Positions 24,125 through 39,100 of a stretch of 64,000 bases of DNA are shown here, piece after piece (position 1 is the stretch's first letter; every line of letters starts with the position of its first letter). The DNA comes from Saccoglossus kowalevskii (taxonomy: Eukaryota; Hemichordata; Enteropneusta; Harrimaniidae), in assembly GCF_000003605.2 (NCBI RefSeq), contig NW_003109083.1, positions 311,067 through 375,066 on the forward strand, in the 5' to 3' direction. A program made the position numbers and the translations under genes. Below the pieces are notes generated by a model. It had not been told where the DNA came from. It worked only from the letters and a program-made list of their open reading frames with translations, and ran no database searches.

Positions 24125-26650
24125 ATTAGTTTTTTTTTTATTTCAAGCCAATGCATGGGAAAAGTTTGAGTTGTAATCAATTGCGTAAACGTAATTTCTC
24201 CGGACAAGCTACGCAAACCATATATGATATTGTTTCAGCTACAAACAACAGATGATGGATAGACACCGACTGTACATCTCAAAATGGCTCGTGGCAGTCT
24301 ATGGCACTACATGATTTAACGATTGCACGTGGAGAGTATCCCACTCATACTGTTTTATAGACACTCAATATAATTTTGTTTAACCATGTACAATTATGAC
24401 AAAACATTTATTATAGTATGTAAAAGGATTTACAGTTACTTGTACCAATCTTACACATAACAACTTATATAATGACAGAAACCCATCTTTGTATTTATTA
24501 TACACGGTTTTGAATTCTTAGATGAATTAGCGCGCGAGGACAATGTCAGAGTGCATATTGCCATTGAGGGCGTCTTTCCACCTTTATATGATGCATTTGT
24601 TTATACAATAAATAACGTATTAGTCAGTATCCTGTTCAATTTGACTGATAAATACAGCTGGCACTGAGAGAGTGAATGGCCGCGTCAATATTGCAAAATA
24701 CAAAACAATTGCGATGGTATCCTTGAATTATACAATACTGTTTTTTCTGTCATAGGCTGAATTATTTTCAGACTAATACTAAATGCTGAAATGACACAAA
24801 ACCCTGCACAGCATTATGAGCAATATTCAATTATTGATTTAAATTATACTAGTATAACATACACAATTCTATATGAGGATTAACCTCATCAAAACAACTT
24901 GACTGTAATTATATATTTTGAACATTCGCCAATGATATAATGAAATCGCTTTACACTAATTAAGTTAATTAATCTGTTATCCAGATTGACTCAATACATA
25001 GTAGATTCAGTATACATACATCTACTCACTGACTCAGTCATTAGCCTTAAAACATTTCTTACAGTTTGAAATGACTTTCCTATATATTATAATTTTTCAT
25101 AAGTGACATGTGTCTGCCATATTGGACATTCCTCAGCTTACCCATAGAACATCATTGTCACGTGACAGGGTAAGACAACGCAAAAGAAACCAGTAACCTG
25201 ACCAACTCGATGTCATATTCACTTCCGATTCCATATTGAAACAAAAACGCGTCGGCATATGTGAACGCGAGAATTGGGACGCGAGTAACGCCAAATAATG
25301 ACGAACAGGACGAATGAAGAATGACGAATATAACAATGAACGACGAATAAGAGCGAATCAAATTCCATCTATTGAAATACATGTCGAAAATTGTTAACAC
25401 ATGTACAGTAGACTCTAATTTACACATTTTTTTTTAGAAATGTACAAAGTATTATTGCTCTGATGGCAGCGATGGACAATATTTTACACAAACTATTAAA
25501 TACAATAAAACATTATAATACATATAAAGTGTTTTGAAATTGTTAAATGAACTCTTGGCTGTATACAGTGTTAAACACGCACTGTCATTCGTCTCTGAAA
25601 CTCAGATTTCGAGCAACCTCGAGTGTACTTCCGCTTTGCTAGCATACACTTCTACTAAAACCATGCACATTACAATGGCTGTGTAAAGAAACCCTATATC
25701 TGACGTGAGACCTACAATTACATTGCAGTTTCATAATATTGCTTGTAATACACACAGTAGAACGCAGGCGAGGAAATATATTCCGTGCCAATTTGGAGGG
25801 GGGCGTTTCAGAGAAGAAATTACCTCAGAACCTCCCCAATACATATAACATATCTGTGACCATACTAATAGTCACATTAATTGAAAAATCATAAGACATA
25901 ATAATGAAAAAGGCGAGACACTTAAAACACATGCTTTGCATTAGGATTATCAAATAAGATGTGAAACACTGGTTCCTTGATAACTCGATTTATACACGGA
26001 ACGAAAATCTAATCAGTATTTATACGTATATTTAGTGAGTACAGTGATATATTTACTAGATCACCGGCGTATATGATGCAATGCATAACAAATTAAATAG
26101 TTATGTCGACAAATAAATATGCTACAATTTGTGTATCAACATGTAAATCTGGTCTAAGCATTTTATGAAACTAAAGCTTGGTGGTATGCATATATGTGTA
26201 CTAAGCTTTAGGATCATATTGTAACGATGACGACGACCACCACTGTGACAACAATAAAAACAAAAAAACAAATACTTTGCGTGTACTATTAATTCCAAGC
26301 ACTGCTTCAGTTTGTCACGGATAAAACTCGATAATTCTCACTATCGTACCTCTGGACGTACCTCAACCAATACTAATAACATTATTTGCGACCCCTTATG
26401 TTACCTCGATTTAAGTAAACTCAGATAGTGAATGGACTACTTAGTAGCCAGAAAATTAAGGGCGGCGTGACTCATTTCGTCGGATGCGTCGACCTACTTA
26501 TTTAAAGACGTGTTTTAATGGCCACACATGCTTAGGATTCTTAGGAATCGTCAATTGTATGACGTCACAACATGGACTATGTCTACATTGGAGTATTTGT
26601 TGTCCATGATGGAGCTCTCCAATGCATTCATCAATGTCACAGATGGTGTT
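24125..26650. other. Intergenic or 3' UTR sequence between the convergent genes
   Basis: Apart from the polyadenylation hexamer noted separately, I see no coding exon, RNA gene or recognised repeat here. It presumably holds the 3' UTRs of both genes. Confidence 0.5.
24607..24612 (+). terminator. Candidate polyadenylation signal of the cadherin gene
   Basis: AATAAA about 480 nt after the downstream stop, in AT-rich sequence. It is chosen only for its position, and other A-rich hexamers are near. Confidence 0.3.
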
Positions 26651-26652
26651 CA

Positions 26653-26658
26653 TTTATT
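26653..26658 (-). terminator. Candidate polyadenylation signal of the SLC6 gene
   Basis: AATAAA on the minus strand, about 390 nt beyond the stop codon. Chosen by position only. Confidence 0.3.
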
Positions 26659-27046
26659 GCACTAGAAAATGCAAAGACATTATTTGAGGTAATTTTGAAT
26701 TTCTAAATGTAAAAGTAGGGCAACATAATGAATGAATTAATGATTAACGGCAAGGTACTAGCATTTAAAATAAACGTGTGAGCCGGTGTATCATTGTTGA
26801 CGTTGAGGGCACTATACACATCTTGCTACGTGGTTACCGAGATCAATATAGCGTTGCATAATACAGCGACGTCACAAGTCCCGTACACACAGCATATCCG
26901 TGTCTCGAATGGTAGCAAAATTTCTAATATGTTTCCCAATCATCATGGAGTCCCATCTCCGATTTCACTTTCCTATACATTCACGTACAAGTCAGTCATC
27001 GAGGTATTTTTGTAAAACTACCTGAAACAAAACCCCCTGGGTTTGT

Positions 27047-27160
27047 CTAGAGCCTGTAAACCTCAACCCCGGGCTCTGTACACGCTGCATTGCCATTTCT
27101 TTCTGCGTATTTCTGTAAATCTTCTTCCGACCATTGCGGTTGCATGCATTTCCGTATACG
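27047..27160 (-). CDS. SLC6 exon 13: short cytosolic C-terminus and stop
   Basis: Residues 573-609: [20 protein letters not shown] and onward, ending GVEVYRL then TAG. The tail is shorter than that of vertebrate GAT-1, and its last four residues VYRL could form a class II PDZ ligand (inference). Acceptor TTTCTCCAG. Confidence 0.92.
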   Translation of the reverse strand, partial: RIRKCMQPQWSEEDLQKYAERNGNAACTEPGVEVYRL

Positions 27161-30100
27161 CTGGAGAAAAAAGAAGAAGTAAGTAGTGTTTGTGCACAGT
27201 ACTGAATTTAGGGGGTGGGGTGGGGTGGATGGGGAGCTCTCCAGATACTGGCTGGCCCGAGAACATGGCCAACATGCGTGGAGATATGTTGAACATTATT
27301 ATAACATCCGTGGGATTAAACTTACTTGATCCAAGGCAAATAGATTGATTGAAGTAACTCTGTATTTGCATAACAGTTCCATAAACAATTTGTGAATGGG
27401 TAATTATGCAATACTGTGTCAATCACAATAGTCAACTCGCACAACGAGCCACACGAAGACCCTACACATCCCTGAATTGATTTATACAACACAGAATACA
27501 GTCACTTGTTCTATAAATCGCGCCCTCTAGCGGACAAGTGCATCTGTGGTATAGAAATGACGTCTGCATGTGGTTTTGCGCAGTGGCGGTGGCACCGGGG
27601 GTGGGAGTGGCAGAGGGGGCGGTCGCCCACCTGAAAAAATGAAACCCTTTGTGTCAGCAAAATTTGCCTCTCAAAATACAGGAAATAGCGATTCAGAGGG
27701 TCTAGATTTCAGATTTCGCCCCTCATGCAAAATTTCGTGTCGCCGCCTTTGGTGCGCAGTGTCGTCAACAACTTTTGATTGTTGTGTACATATAAAAACA
27801 ATAGCGACGATGACAATAACAGTTATAGAAGTGCTTCGCTCACTGGACGCGTAGTTAATGGAAAGCTGTATTGATTCGTTAGTTCTTATTTTTCTCCTTT
27901 ATGTGCAGGCGCCATCTTGTGGTTAAGTGCGTAATTTTCATCGTACTATATGTTCCCTTACCTCCATTAATGTTCCCTCTGTCCTTATTAGTATGTACAC
28001 CATATATCCGGGCACAAAAAGCATTGAACTTAATGCCATCATCCAGCCAATACCCTCTCCCCATGATGGGTATGTGTAGTCTAGGTAACTCAACCTGCGA
28101 TATTGAATTAGCGCATAGAGAAACACACCCTACAAGACAGAACAGTTTAAAATGTAATCATGTTTTAATTACATGAACCCCAAATCACATAGACATGGTT
28201 GTTCGTTGTCACCATAACAATGTAATATACATGTTTTAAAAACAATGTTTTAATATATAATGACGTCATTGGTAAAAAGTATGTATCGTATCGCGTGAGT
28301 TGAATAGCGGTCATCTTTTCCCTGGCGGCCATGTGCAAACTTGGCCGTAATTCAGTCAGATTACTGTGGATAATTCATGCCATTGGCAAATATTCTTATC
28401 TTTCATACGGCATCCTTGAATATACTGACACTCAGGGTGGTCTATTTGAAATTGGGGAAGGGCTGCTAAACTGACTTACGTGAAACATAAAGTCTAGCCA
28501 TCTTAGGCTTGCATATGTACCAGCAAAGTATTAAGCATATTTCACCCACAATTCATCTTCCATGCAACGGACACAGTATCTCACGCATTCCCGGCAATGT
28601 ATCATACAACACACACGCCCCATGTGGGAATTTCACTCCGCACATTGTACATACTCCGCTAGACTAAATGACATAACACAAACACTGGCACTTACAGCGC
28701 TGATTGCGGGTGCAAAGAACTTCCAACAAAGTTTCCACCATATAAAAGGTCGGAATCCTATCATGTCCTTGATATTGTCATAGAAGCGATCGGCACCTGT
28801 GATAAACGCGATTTGTACATTATTATCAATAGTGAAGGCAGATTATCAACGCAATAGTCACATGGTTCGTCGAATACATATCATTCCACATGAAGCGAAG
28901 GAATCGTGAGTAATTAGACGTAAAAAGTGAAAAGTACTGATCACAGACTCACCGTATCCCCATCCCACCGCTACACATTCCCAGAAGGCCAACCAGAGGA
29001 GACACATACCACTGGCGGAATACGTATCGAATAGTTGAAACACGTACATTCCACCCTAGAATAGGGGTAAATTAAAAAATAATTAGTATAACAGATACAG
29101 ATATTTAATTTTGGACATGTTGCCACACATGTTGATATCGACATCGACTAGTTACACGTTACACTAGCACGTTGAGCTAATTAAGGATTTGACACGCAAA
29201 ACATGGCATGGTTTTATGTCATTGGTGTTTATAGTCGCCTACTGCTACGTGTTTACGGTATGTTATGATTATTACGAGTCATGTTTTCTCAGTAGGACCA
29301 ATTGTTGACCACTGTCCTCATGAGACACAAGGTCACAGTCAATTGACATTTATGCACGAAACTCAATATTTAAAGATTTGAGTTGCACAAGGTATTACTA
29401 TTTGTTAGCTGAAGAAACGTTTACAGATTAAGGAAGCTGTATATATCTAGAGATATGTTGTATGATTTCACGTAACATCGCCCATGCATAGAAAGGAGTA
29501 GATATGTCTGCTCTCAAGGGCCCAATACAAAACATACAGAACATTAACCTCACATTTTGTTACAAAACTGGCGGTTGTAAATTGCCCGAGTAACACAGTA
29601 GGTCATTTGGTGAGAAGATGACATATGCCAAATTATAGACTTTGTGTATGTCTCTCACTGGATTCACCCGTGTAGTATAGATTAGTATCTATAATTGTTG
29701 GTCCCATTCCTTTCTATTATCCTGCTCAATTATATACAGAATGAGAACGGGGCAGAGGTTAATGCACGTATCTATTACGCCAATACCCAGTTCTCACGCT
29801 CACCGTACGGGGAATGTACTACCCTTGCCTTGCAGGGTTTATTGATGGCCACATATGCTCAGCATTTGTTTTGCTCATTGTTTTTTTCCCGCAGTGAATG
29901 ACAATTGCGTAACCTTAGTAGGTCAAGTTGTGGACTCGCCGTTTTAGGTTACACTGCGTAGAATTAAAACATTCCTTCAGACAATACTCCGCGGGGACCC
30001 TTGGCAGGGGTAAACTAGAACAGATGCGTACACGATCAGGATTAGTTAACTGTGAGATGATTGAAGTAACCGGTGGTGAATGATGCAAGTGTAGCTCGAT

Positions 30101-33100
30101 TTAAGGGCTGAGTATGCATGGTAATACGCAGCAACTAATTTACTAGTAGTGTGATTGTCGCTATAGGAATTCTTATTTGTGGCGGTGTTTGTCGCATAAA
30201 AACTTGGGGTATCCAATAATAATTTTATCTCATTGACTGTAATAGAAACCTAATATTATCTTTGTAAGCAACTAGATGCTGTATTATAAACAACTTTCAC
30301 ATAGGACCTTGTGTTTCCTATTTCCTTGTACATGTTCAGGCATGATTTAGTCATTTACCGACCTTCCATTTTACTCCTAAACGTGCAAATCATGAAACGT
30401 CCATTGAAAAATAACATTTACCCCTATTTTGTTTTCGGTTTTATGATAAGGCAGCGTTCTTACATCCTGCGCTATTTAATAAGAAACGTTGAAACCAACT
30501 TATGCTAAAGTACTTTGTAATGCTGATATATCTTAGCCCTTCACCCCGAGAACTATGATTGTTTGTTCCGCGTATTCAGAAATCAACTTGTAGTACCATT
30601 CACAGGATTATTGTCTGTAGCACTGTAGAATAATACCTGATATTTATATACACTGGTTTCAGGTTATGTATTTTATTGAACAGGCGCCAACACGGTGGCC
30701 ATGACATTTAAGCAGCTCAGTGTAAAATGGCGGATATTTCGAAAAAAAAGAACAAGACTAAAAATAATTGTCTCATTCGATTGGTCAAAACAGTAGAATA
30801 CGTATAAGATATACATTGAGAGAAACCGAGTCAGCAACAACGGATCGAAGAGACAGGGTTACACAGTGTACCACACAACTTACAATAGTCTACAGAAACA
30901 ATATGCACAAAGAACAATAGTCACAAACAATAGTTAGGGGGTACACAGAACGTGGGAGGAATACTTAAGAGAAACACTTTGTAAACAGCGTTTAATGTAA
31001 CGTGTGCGCGCCCTTCATACATACGGTCACATTTACTTCTAACGGAAGTCGAATGCTACTTCATTCATGTTTGAACTAATCTATAATCCCGCGAGACGAG
31101 CGTTACATAATTGCAATGTACTTTTGTCCAATTTGTGTTGTACTTATAGGAATTGTGAGACCAGTGTAACTGTACTAGTATAACGTGCAGTGACAAGTGT
31201 GACAGAGCGAACTTACAATGCATACGATAGCCTGGGGTAGTACAGTTTATCTCAGTCTAAGTATTTGGTGCTTACTAAATGAATTCATATTCAGATTAGC
31301 CCGTAATTAGATATGTGCATAACTAATGAGTTGACTTTATTTCATAAGTTAGGTATACAAGAAAGTAACGTCGAATCAGTGAAATAATCAGCAACAAGTT
31401 TATAATTGACTTCCTTCAAATTGCCACAAATCTGCTTTGATTATTATAAGTATGTCAAACTCGAGTGATTTGATTTTGTATTCGCATGCCTATTAGAGAC
31501 GCGCGCGGCCGTCATAGCGCCTGACGTACAATTTGGAAGGATTCTCAGCAATCATTCAGAACAGTTAAGGTAGAGTCAATTAAGTGGCCTTGGTAGCAAC
31601 ATTTTATTTAATGCTTCTTGTATACTATTATCTTATCTCAGACAAAAAGTATAGCTGCACACCCCACTGTCTCACCTGTGTAATGGTTGAAAGTCCAATT
31701 AAATAGGAAACGGCACATACAACGGCTATAAAGAGTTCTTTATTTTTGCGTAGATATCTGGGCCATTCATCGACACAGGCTGTAATGAAGCCTTCTAAAG
31801 TGCAGAACTGTATTGAAACAAAAAAATACATTTAGCAAAACTACGATAAAATAGCCAGTATCGATAGACAGGGATTAGTAAATACAATGAACGAGAATGT
31901 TAAAGTTGTGGGATGTTCACCCTCAGTTTGCAGACTCACCCCCGTAAATTCTATTACGTGCAATACAAGAAGCCGATCCCATTTACATATACTGCTTGCA
32001 CCATTGTGTACGTGTATTGATATGCATTTTACTATTTTTTTGATATTGTCACGTCATCACTGAGATCACGCATTGTATGAAGTATAATACACTAATATGA
32101 TCAATACGACTAAATGCGTCTATCCGTGATTATCAACAAAATGCATAATAACATCAATGGTTTTGGAACTGAATAATGCAGTCTCTTGCGAGTGATACAT
32201 ATTCTGTCCGTACCTGGCTATCCAGTCCCAACATAAACAACATAGAGAAGAACAGAAACGACCATAGAGGAGATATAGGTAACTGTGCGATGGCAGACGG
32301 ATACGCTAGAAAGGCTAGTCCGGGACCTGGAATATATGAACAAAATATAGAAATAAATAAATTAAAGCTTATCGTAATATAGTTTATTTGGATGTTTACA
32401 AGCAAACATCAACATTGGCAACTCATTTCTTGTGAGTGATTTACATCACAGAGTTTCAGTTGTTTCTTTGATAAAGGAAGGTGTCGGCCAGGTAAGGCGT
32501 AGAAAAGTTCATAGTGTACTGTACATCTAGTGTACCCCGAATAATTTGCATACTGAGTATATATGTACCATGGCAACGTAGCAAATATTAATCACACTCT
32601 TCCAACCACTGCAGAAATTCCACATGAACATTTGAATCAATAGATATAAGCTCCACGACGCATGACTAATTAGTGCAATCAGCATCTTGTTGCCATGGTA
32701 GTATAATTCGATATCAACGACAAAAAATAACATAATTGCAAGAAAGCTGTATCGCGTATCAATTAAACCTCAAAGTTATATTGGAATAAAGTCAGAATGC
32801 ATTCAAGTGACAGTGATAATTAAATATTCTGTTGGTGTCTGCCGAACCCTGTCAAACATCATGCTGTGGCGTCACGACGGATTTCAATGCCCAGTAACCG
32901 TAATATGTATATCCGGTAGATAGTCTGGTTTTGCTTAATGAAAATATGCTAAGCCTTGTTTGTCTACAACCCTGTGTACGTGATTATCTTTCCGATGGAG
33001 TATGCGCCTCAGCAGATAAATGTTTTCAGAACCGGTCTTAAACTTGATAACCAGAATCGTTACGTGTTGAAATGATGTGTCGAACGCAGATGACCTGTGA

Positions 33101-36100
33101 CCCGTTACGATACAAGATTTTATGCTATAGCGATTTGCGTACAAACATAAATACAGCAGTTTGGGATTAATATTTAGAGAGTATGTTTATTGAGGTCAAT
33201 AAATGTATACGCATAACAAAACCACGTGTTTCTCATTTAGAGGCGAGGAAATGCGGTGCCCTGGCACGCATAAAATTACGTCTCTGTATGCTTATCTAGG
33301 ATACAGGTCACTGGTTCGGAATGCGCTCCAAGTTACGATATAGTTAAACCCAAAGAATGGGAAACTGCTAACGATATCCCTCGAAGCTCAGCACATAGTT
33401 CAAACAATACACGGATCGTAAAGATTAGTATGTCATCTATGTGATCTGTTCAAACAACATGTTGTTCAGTGCGAAGCTAGTGTTAATATGAGACACGGGA
33501 AACTAACGTTAAGGACGGTTGAAGTAGTGAGTGTTTTCAAGAACATATCTTACCAGATACGGCTACTTCACTGACCGGCTCACCCTGTACATGTGCCATA
33601 AAACCAATCGTCGAAAACACAACAAATCCAGCAAAGAAACTTGTTCCACTATTAACGCATGAAACAATGATGGCATCTCTGAAATGCGAGTTACAGAAAA
33701 CGCACCATTAGAAGAATATAAAAAAACGCACATTTAAAATAAAAAAGGAGCTATATCTGTTCATATGCTCCCGAGACTGGGTGGCAAAGGGTTAATTGGC
33801 GTATGTTTATCAAATTCACAAACCGCAAAAACATGATAAACATCAGACGGCGTAACAGACGTTTTAGCGAGAAAAGCTCCAGGAAGTCTGATGTTCATGG
33901 TTCATGTACAAATTCGAAATCAATATTCGTAGCAGATAAGCGATACGATAAGAGCTGTGAGCGTGCCTGAGATCAAGAAGGTCAGGCTGTGTAGGAATTG
34001 AGCGAGCTATTCATGGAGCTACCACAACCAACGCTTATACATATCGTATATCAATAAGTATACTAAGAGTTCTTTCTCCCCGTTCCAATCACATTCAGTT
34101 TTCAGTAATCTTTACCCACGGTTACTTTAACGCAGTCCGAGATTGTTTGTGTTCTCAAATGACTATAGTTGAACCCTTAGGTGGATGGACTATGTTCGCG
34201 AGTTCGTAAACATATGTTGTATATGCATGGATGGGTACTTCTCCGACCGCCGTGTACTTATATAAATAAATACCGCCAAGAACCCAACACATGTAGGATA
34301 TACAATCTTTTAAGTGAGTTGAACTAAACCACTCATACGTTTGCCGTATCCATCAATTTGATAATATCATCTGACCACTTTCATATACACATATATTCAG
34401 TTGAAAACAAACAATTAATCTATGCACGTGTATTGCGCTGTTGAGTACATTGCAGGTCGATGAGGAATATATTAAACTTACTTATATACGTTGTTATGGT
34501 AGTCATTGTAACTACCGAGGGCTACCAATGAACCGAGTGTTATTCCATAGGAAAAAAAGATCTGCGTTGCAGCGTCAATCCATACCTACAAGGTAGAATA
34601 CGTAACACGTATAGTCAGACCTTCACGTTAGTTCCAGTCAAATGTCTACTGTCGTATACTGCGTTAATGTTGTACGTACACTTAATTTTCTGAGGTAGGG
34701 GGATAATACAATATGTACATACAAATGCGCGTACAGTCGGCGTTACAAGGAAGCAAAACGTATAGCATTTTTGATTAAATTAGTCCGTAGTGTCCACGTA
34801 ATCATTGGCGACTGATAACATTGCTCGTTAGACTATCCGTGTGATTATACCAATCGCTCAATTTAATTGTGATCACACCCTAGAGTGCTACAGTGGGTAT
34901 TGACCATCTTGTCATTGTGAATAGAGCATACCAAATGGCAATGTAGAGACTTTATCGGTAGATACCAAACTTCGTAGTCAAAGGCCGTGGAAATTTCATT
35001 CAACAAGAACACAATACTAGCCAATACTTATAAACTAACAGTAAGATTTATATGTGCAAAACGATTATGTATTTAAATCACGCACTAAATGTAATTCCAC
35101 ACGAAAAAAACCCACATATTATAATGGTACAAAATAGAAATAGACTGTTACCTCAGAATCTGCAAGCCTGCTAAAGTCGGGATTCAGATAAAAGATGATG
35201 CCGTTCCGCGCCCCAGGCAGTGTGACCCCTCTTATTAGTAGAATAATCATCATTACATAGGGATATAGGGCGGTAAAGTAAACGACCTGTATTACAAAAT
35301 AAACAACAAGTGTACAGTTACAGATGATTGGTCTGGGATATATGCTTTCGTGAAAAACATTCTCGCTTAGTTAAGCCTGGCCCACGGGGGTTTTACACTG
35401 CGCTGAGTGTTGAGTGACGACAGTGCGCTGTTTACAAACCACAGCTGTAAGGATTGGGGAGGGATTGTGTGCTGTCAAACTAATCACTGATACTTGGCAT
35501 TTGTTTCCCCCATCGGTTAGAATAATTTCCTGACACTGAGGTTAGTCGAGATTCATTTATATTACCCTGGGTTACAACTGAGTTCCCTTCTTCTTTAATT
35601 CTGCAGTTACAGTTTCTGTGCATCGTATCGCGCCATGCGCTATACATCAAATGTCGAGAATACCAGTGGGAAATCAAGTTATTATCAAAGACTAATGCTT
35701 GGATTTAAATTTAATTCACATGAAATACACCGCAAGTTTCCGTCATCGTATGCGTAATATTATAATAATGTTAGTGAACACATCTGAATATATATTTATT
35801 TTAGGTAATTTTTATTCTATGACTAAATTGACCATTCTTATTACACGAGGTGGTACCTCTTATGCACCTACTATAACATGTCTTATTATTTATTAAAGCA
35901 GTTGTGGTTTAGAAGAATTGTGTTATGTATGCGCAACTTCACTGATTTACGTTACCGCGCATGCTCGGCAAACCGAAATTCCTTAGCATTCATCTCGTTC
36001 AATGCAATAATCGAATGGCTGAAACGTCGAGGTAAATTCTTATCGCTGCTCGTTCAGACATAGCCATTAAAGTATGTTCGATCGTAAACTGAATCCCTTG

Positions 36101-39100
36101 TTAGTGAAACTTTCCCTCTGTGAGGTATTGGAGTATAAAGATGATACGAAGAGACAAGACTACCAGATAATCTTTATAAATAAATCCTTACTGAAACCCC
36201 GCCCAATTATTGGTTCTTACCTTGCCAGTCCACTTGACGCCTTTCCAAATGCAGAAATAAACAACAATCCATACTAATAGGAGCGTCAGTGCCAATTGCC
36301 AGCGTATAGTCCCAGGCTGGTGTAAGCCATCCGTTATTTCCAACACATATTTCCTATTGTATGCATAACGCTAATAGTTATTGAAAAATGTTGAGCGGAT
36401 GTCACGCCAGAATTATCATTTTCAGTATCCTTTAGTTAAGAAGTTAAGGGGAGGTTTCCAGACCTGTTCTACCAAACTAACGAACATTTTTACAAACTAA
36501 TCAACTTGTGCCCAATTTTGGAAAATTCGGCTCATAAATCTTTTTTTTCGTAGAAGTGTGTTGCATTCGTGTTAATTTTCACACAAAAAAACGATGTGTA
36601 GTTTTGGCTGGTTTAAAAATCTATTTAACACTTTCATAACAGTCTCAAATATAAAAATGATTCAACCAGCTGATTAAAAAAAATCTAGGACGCGGTTATT
36701 GTGGTATCACATTCAATAAAACAAACCATCCCAAGGTTGTTTTCAGAATATGGGGGGGGGGATTATATTTATGGGTCTTTATGTAAACCTGTGTTTTGAA
36801 TATAATTGTAGTGAGAATATTATATTGTTTACTGGAATGTGAATTAAGATGTTTAGTTACTCATTACAAGTTTGGGTAATTGTCACATTATGTGTCACGC
36901 ATGCGTTATGTCTTCATCATTTCTAGGTCGTTTTCTTATGCAGTGGATTGTGTAACACACCACAAGCAGACAGCTATAAACGCATATTTATACTTGGCAT
37001 TTGAGATTTTGTGGGTGGCCTCAATCGTTATGATTCACAGTCGTGTGCAGCTGGTATTTCTAATGAGTTGCTCATTCACACGTTTCATCTAATCTGTATT
37101 GTACTGTGCCGTTCCAGATAATAGGATAATTCAATATTTTGAACGCAGTAGAGAGGCAATATTCTTATCCCAACAAAATGTGGCTTGAATTTATTATTTT
37201 ATTTTATTTCCCTTCTCAGTGGATACGTTGTATTTGTACTGTATTTATTTTATGCATTCAACGTTTTGTAGTTATATATTTATTTTTACTCAGTCAAGCA
37301 AGGCTGTTAAAAACTTCAGATAAATATACAATGTACGTACACACATAATGTCTGTTTAGTTTAGTTTACTGCGTTCATAAAATTAATCGATGTAAAGCAT
37401 TCTGGTACCTAAACGAGCCAATTTTTTTGCCCTCTCCGTCTCTCGTAAAAGAGAGAAATTTAAGTCATTTTACAGATTTTTGAACAGGATAACAAGCCAA
37501 TTGAAAACCATTAGCCCATAATGTCGTCATAGGGTAAACTGCAGGTAAAAGGAACGAACCGAACACAAAGAAACATCAACGCTCATGAAATTGGGTAAGT
37601 GCTTGGATATTTCGCAAGCATAAATAAATAAAAGAAGTGTCTACAATAAATAGACATGGTGTTGTGTTCAAATTCTCTCATTTATGCGGCCCGATTGGTG
37701 TTCGGCCCATTACGAAAACCAATTTATTTGCATTAACTCTTACCAGCCTTTGTATATACCTATCGCATAAATAAGACGGACATGACAGTTTCACTGGGAC
37801 TTTTAAAATATTGAAGACGAAACACATATGTGACGCGTATACTTACTCCCAGAATTCCTTAGTCGGGTAGGTCATAACGGAGAAGTTTGCCGACGTGTTT
37901 GTAGAGCACAATTCCGTGTTCCAATCATGGTTACATAGTTCCCATGGTAATACTTGTGTGAAAGAACTGAATAGATACAGTAACGCCCAGGCAATAATCA
38001 CTATATAATATATATTAAGCCAGAAAGAAACCATGGCAGCTGCATAACCGATACCTGGGAAGGAAAGTAAATTGCAACACTGTCAGTATAGTGATAATTA
38101 GCTGGGCTATGTTCATGCAGTGTTTTCTGCAATGTGTAATGCCACTATTTTCAGTGGTGTTCCACAGTCTTAGCAAAACACTGTCTGTTCAGCACATAAC
38201 ACACCATTTGTGTGCGCAGATGACGCTAACGAATATAATATGAATGTACGACGAGGTGATAGACATTTATTTATCAAGTTGCATTAGTTACATTAAAAAG
38301 TGTTCTCAATGGATATGTGCGCATATGTGGACGATGTACTGGAGATGCCTTCTACAAATGATATGCTATTATGAGCTGTCACAATAGAAAGCGTGCTTAG
38401 TTGAAAGTATCCACCGTCGAAACGACGGTGCGGTGCATTCAAAACATACACAAGTCAATCCCCTTTGTTAACTGTGCATTCATGCGCGGTTATTTTATTT
38501 GGCGATTGCATTGCTCAATCTAAATCCCAACTCCAATGGAAAGTTAATAATGATATTTGTATTCTGTTATAAATCTTACGAGTTAATATAATCCAGTACT
38601 GTCAGCTAAGAAACTGTAACGATTAACGTGAAGTCACGTCGAAGGTCAGTGTGAAACCCCGCCCGGGTGTCATTATTATCTATTAATTGAATCGTGTTTG
38701 TGTGATAATTAGCGCTTTGGGTTTTGTGGTATCATCACATTATAAATACCATATAATGGACGCACCAGGCCGTCAGACTGCAAATGTGTATCACAGTGAT
38801 AGTGAACTTTATTCCATAGTTATCTTCCCTGGGTATATTGACGTTGCGCAGGCATTGATGTTTATTTTTAGAAGGTGCACTCTGCGAACGCGGACATTTT
38901 CTTCAAATCAATGTTCACGCTTCATTGGGCTAATGGCAGGAAATGTGCGTTTAATGTGTCATTTGTTCCAGGGGTTAGGCTGCAATATTTAGGGGGTGTC
39001 CATAATACTTCATTTTGGGTGTGTGAATCTGCACGATACTCAGCTTAGTATTTAAGCATCATATGCACAAGAGCTGCTGCTACAGAATTAATGTAACAGC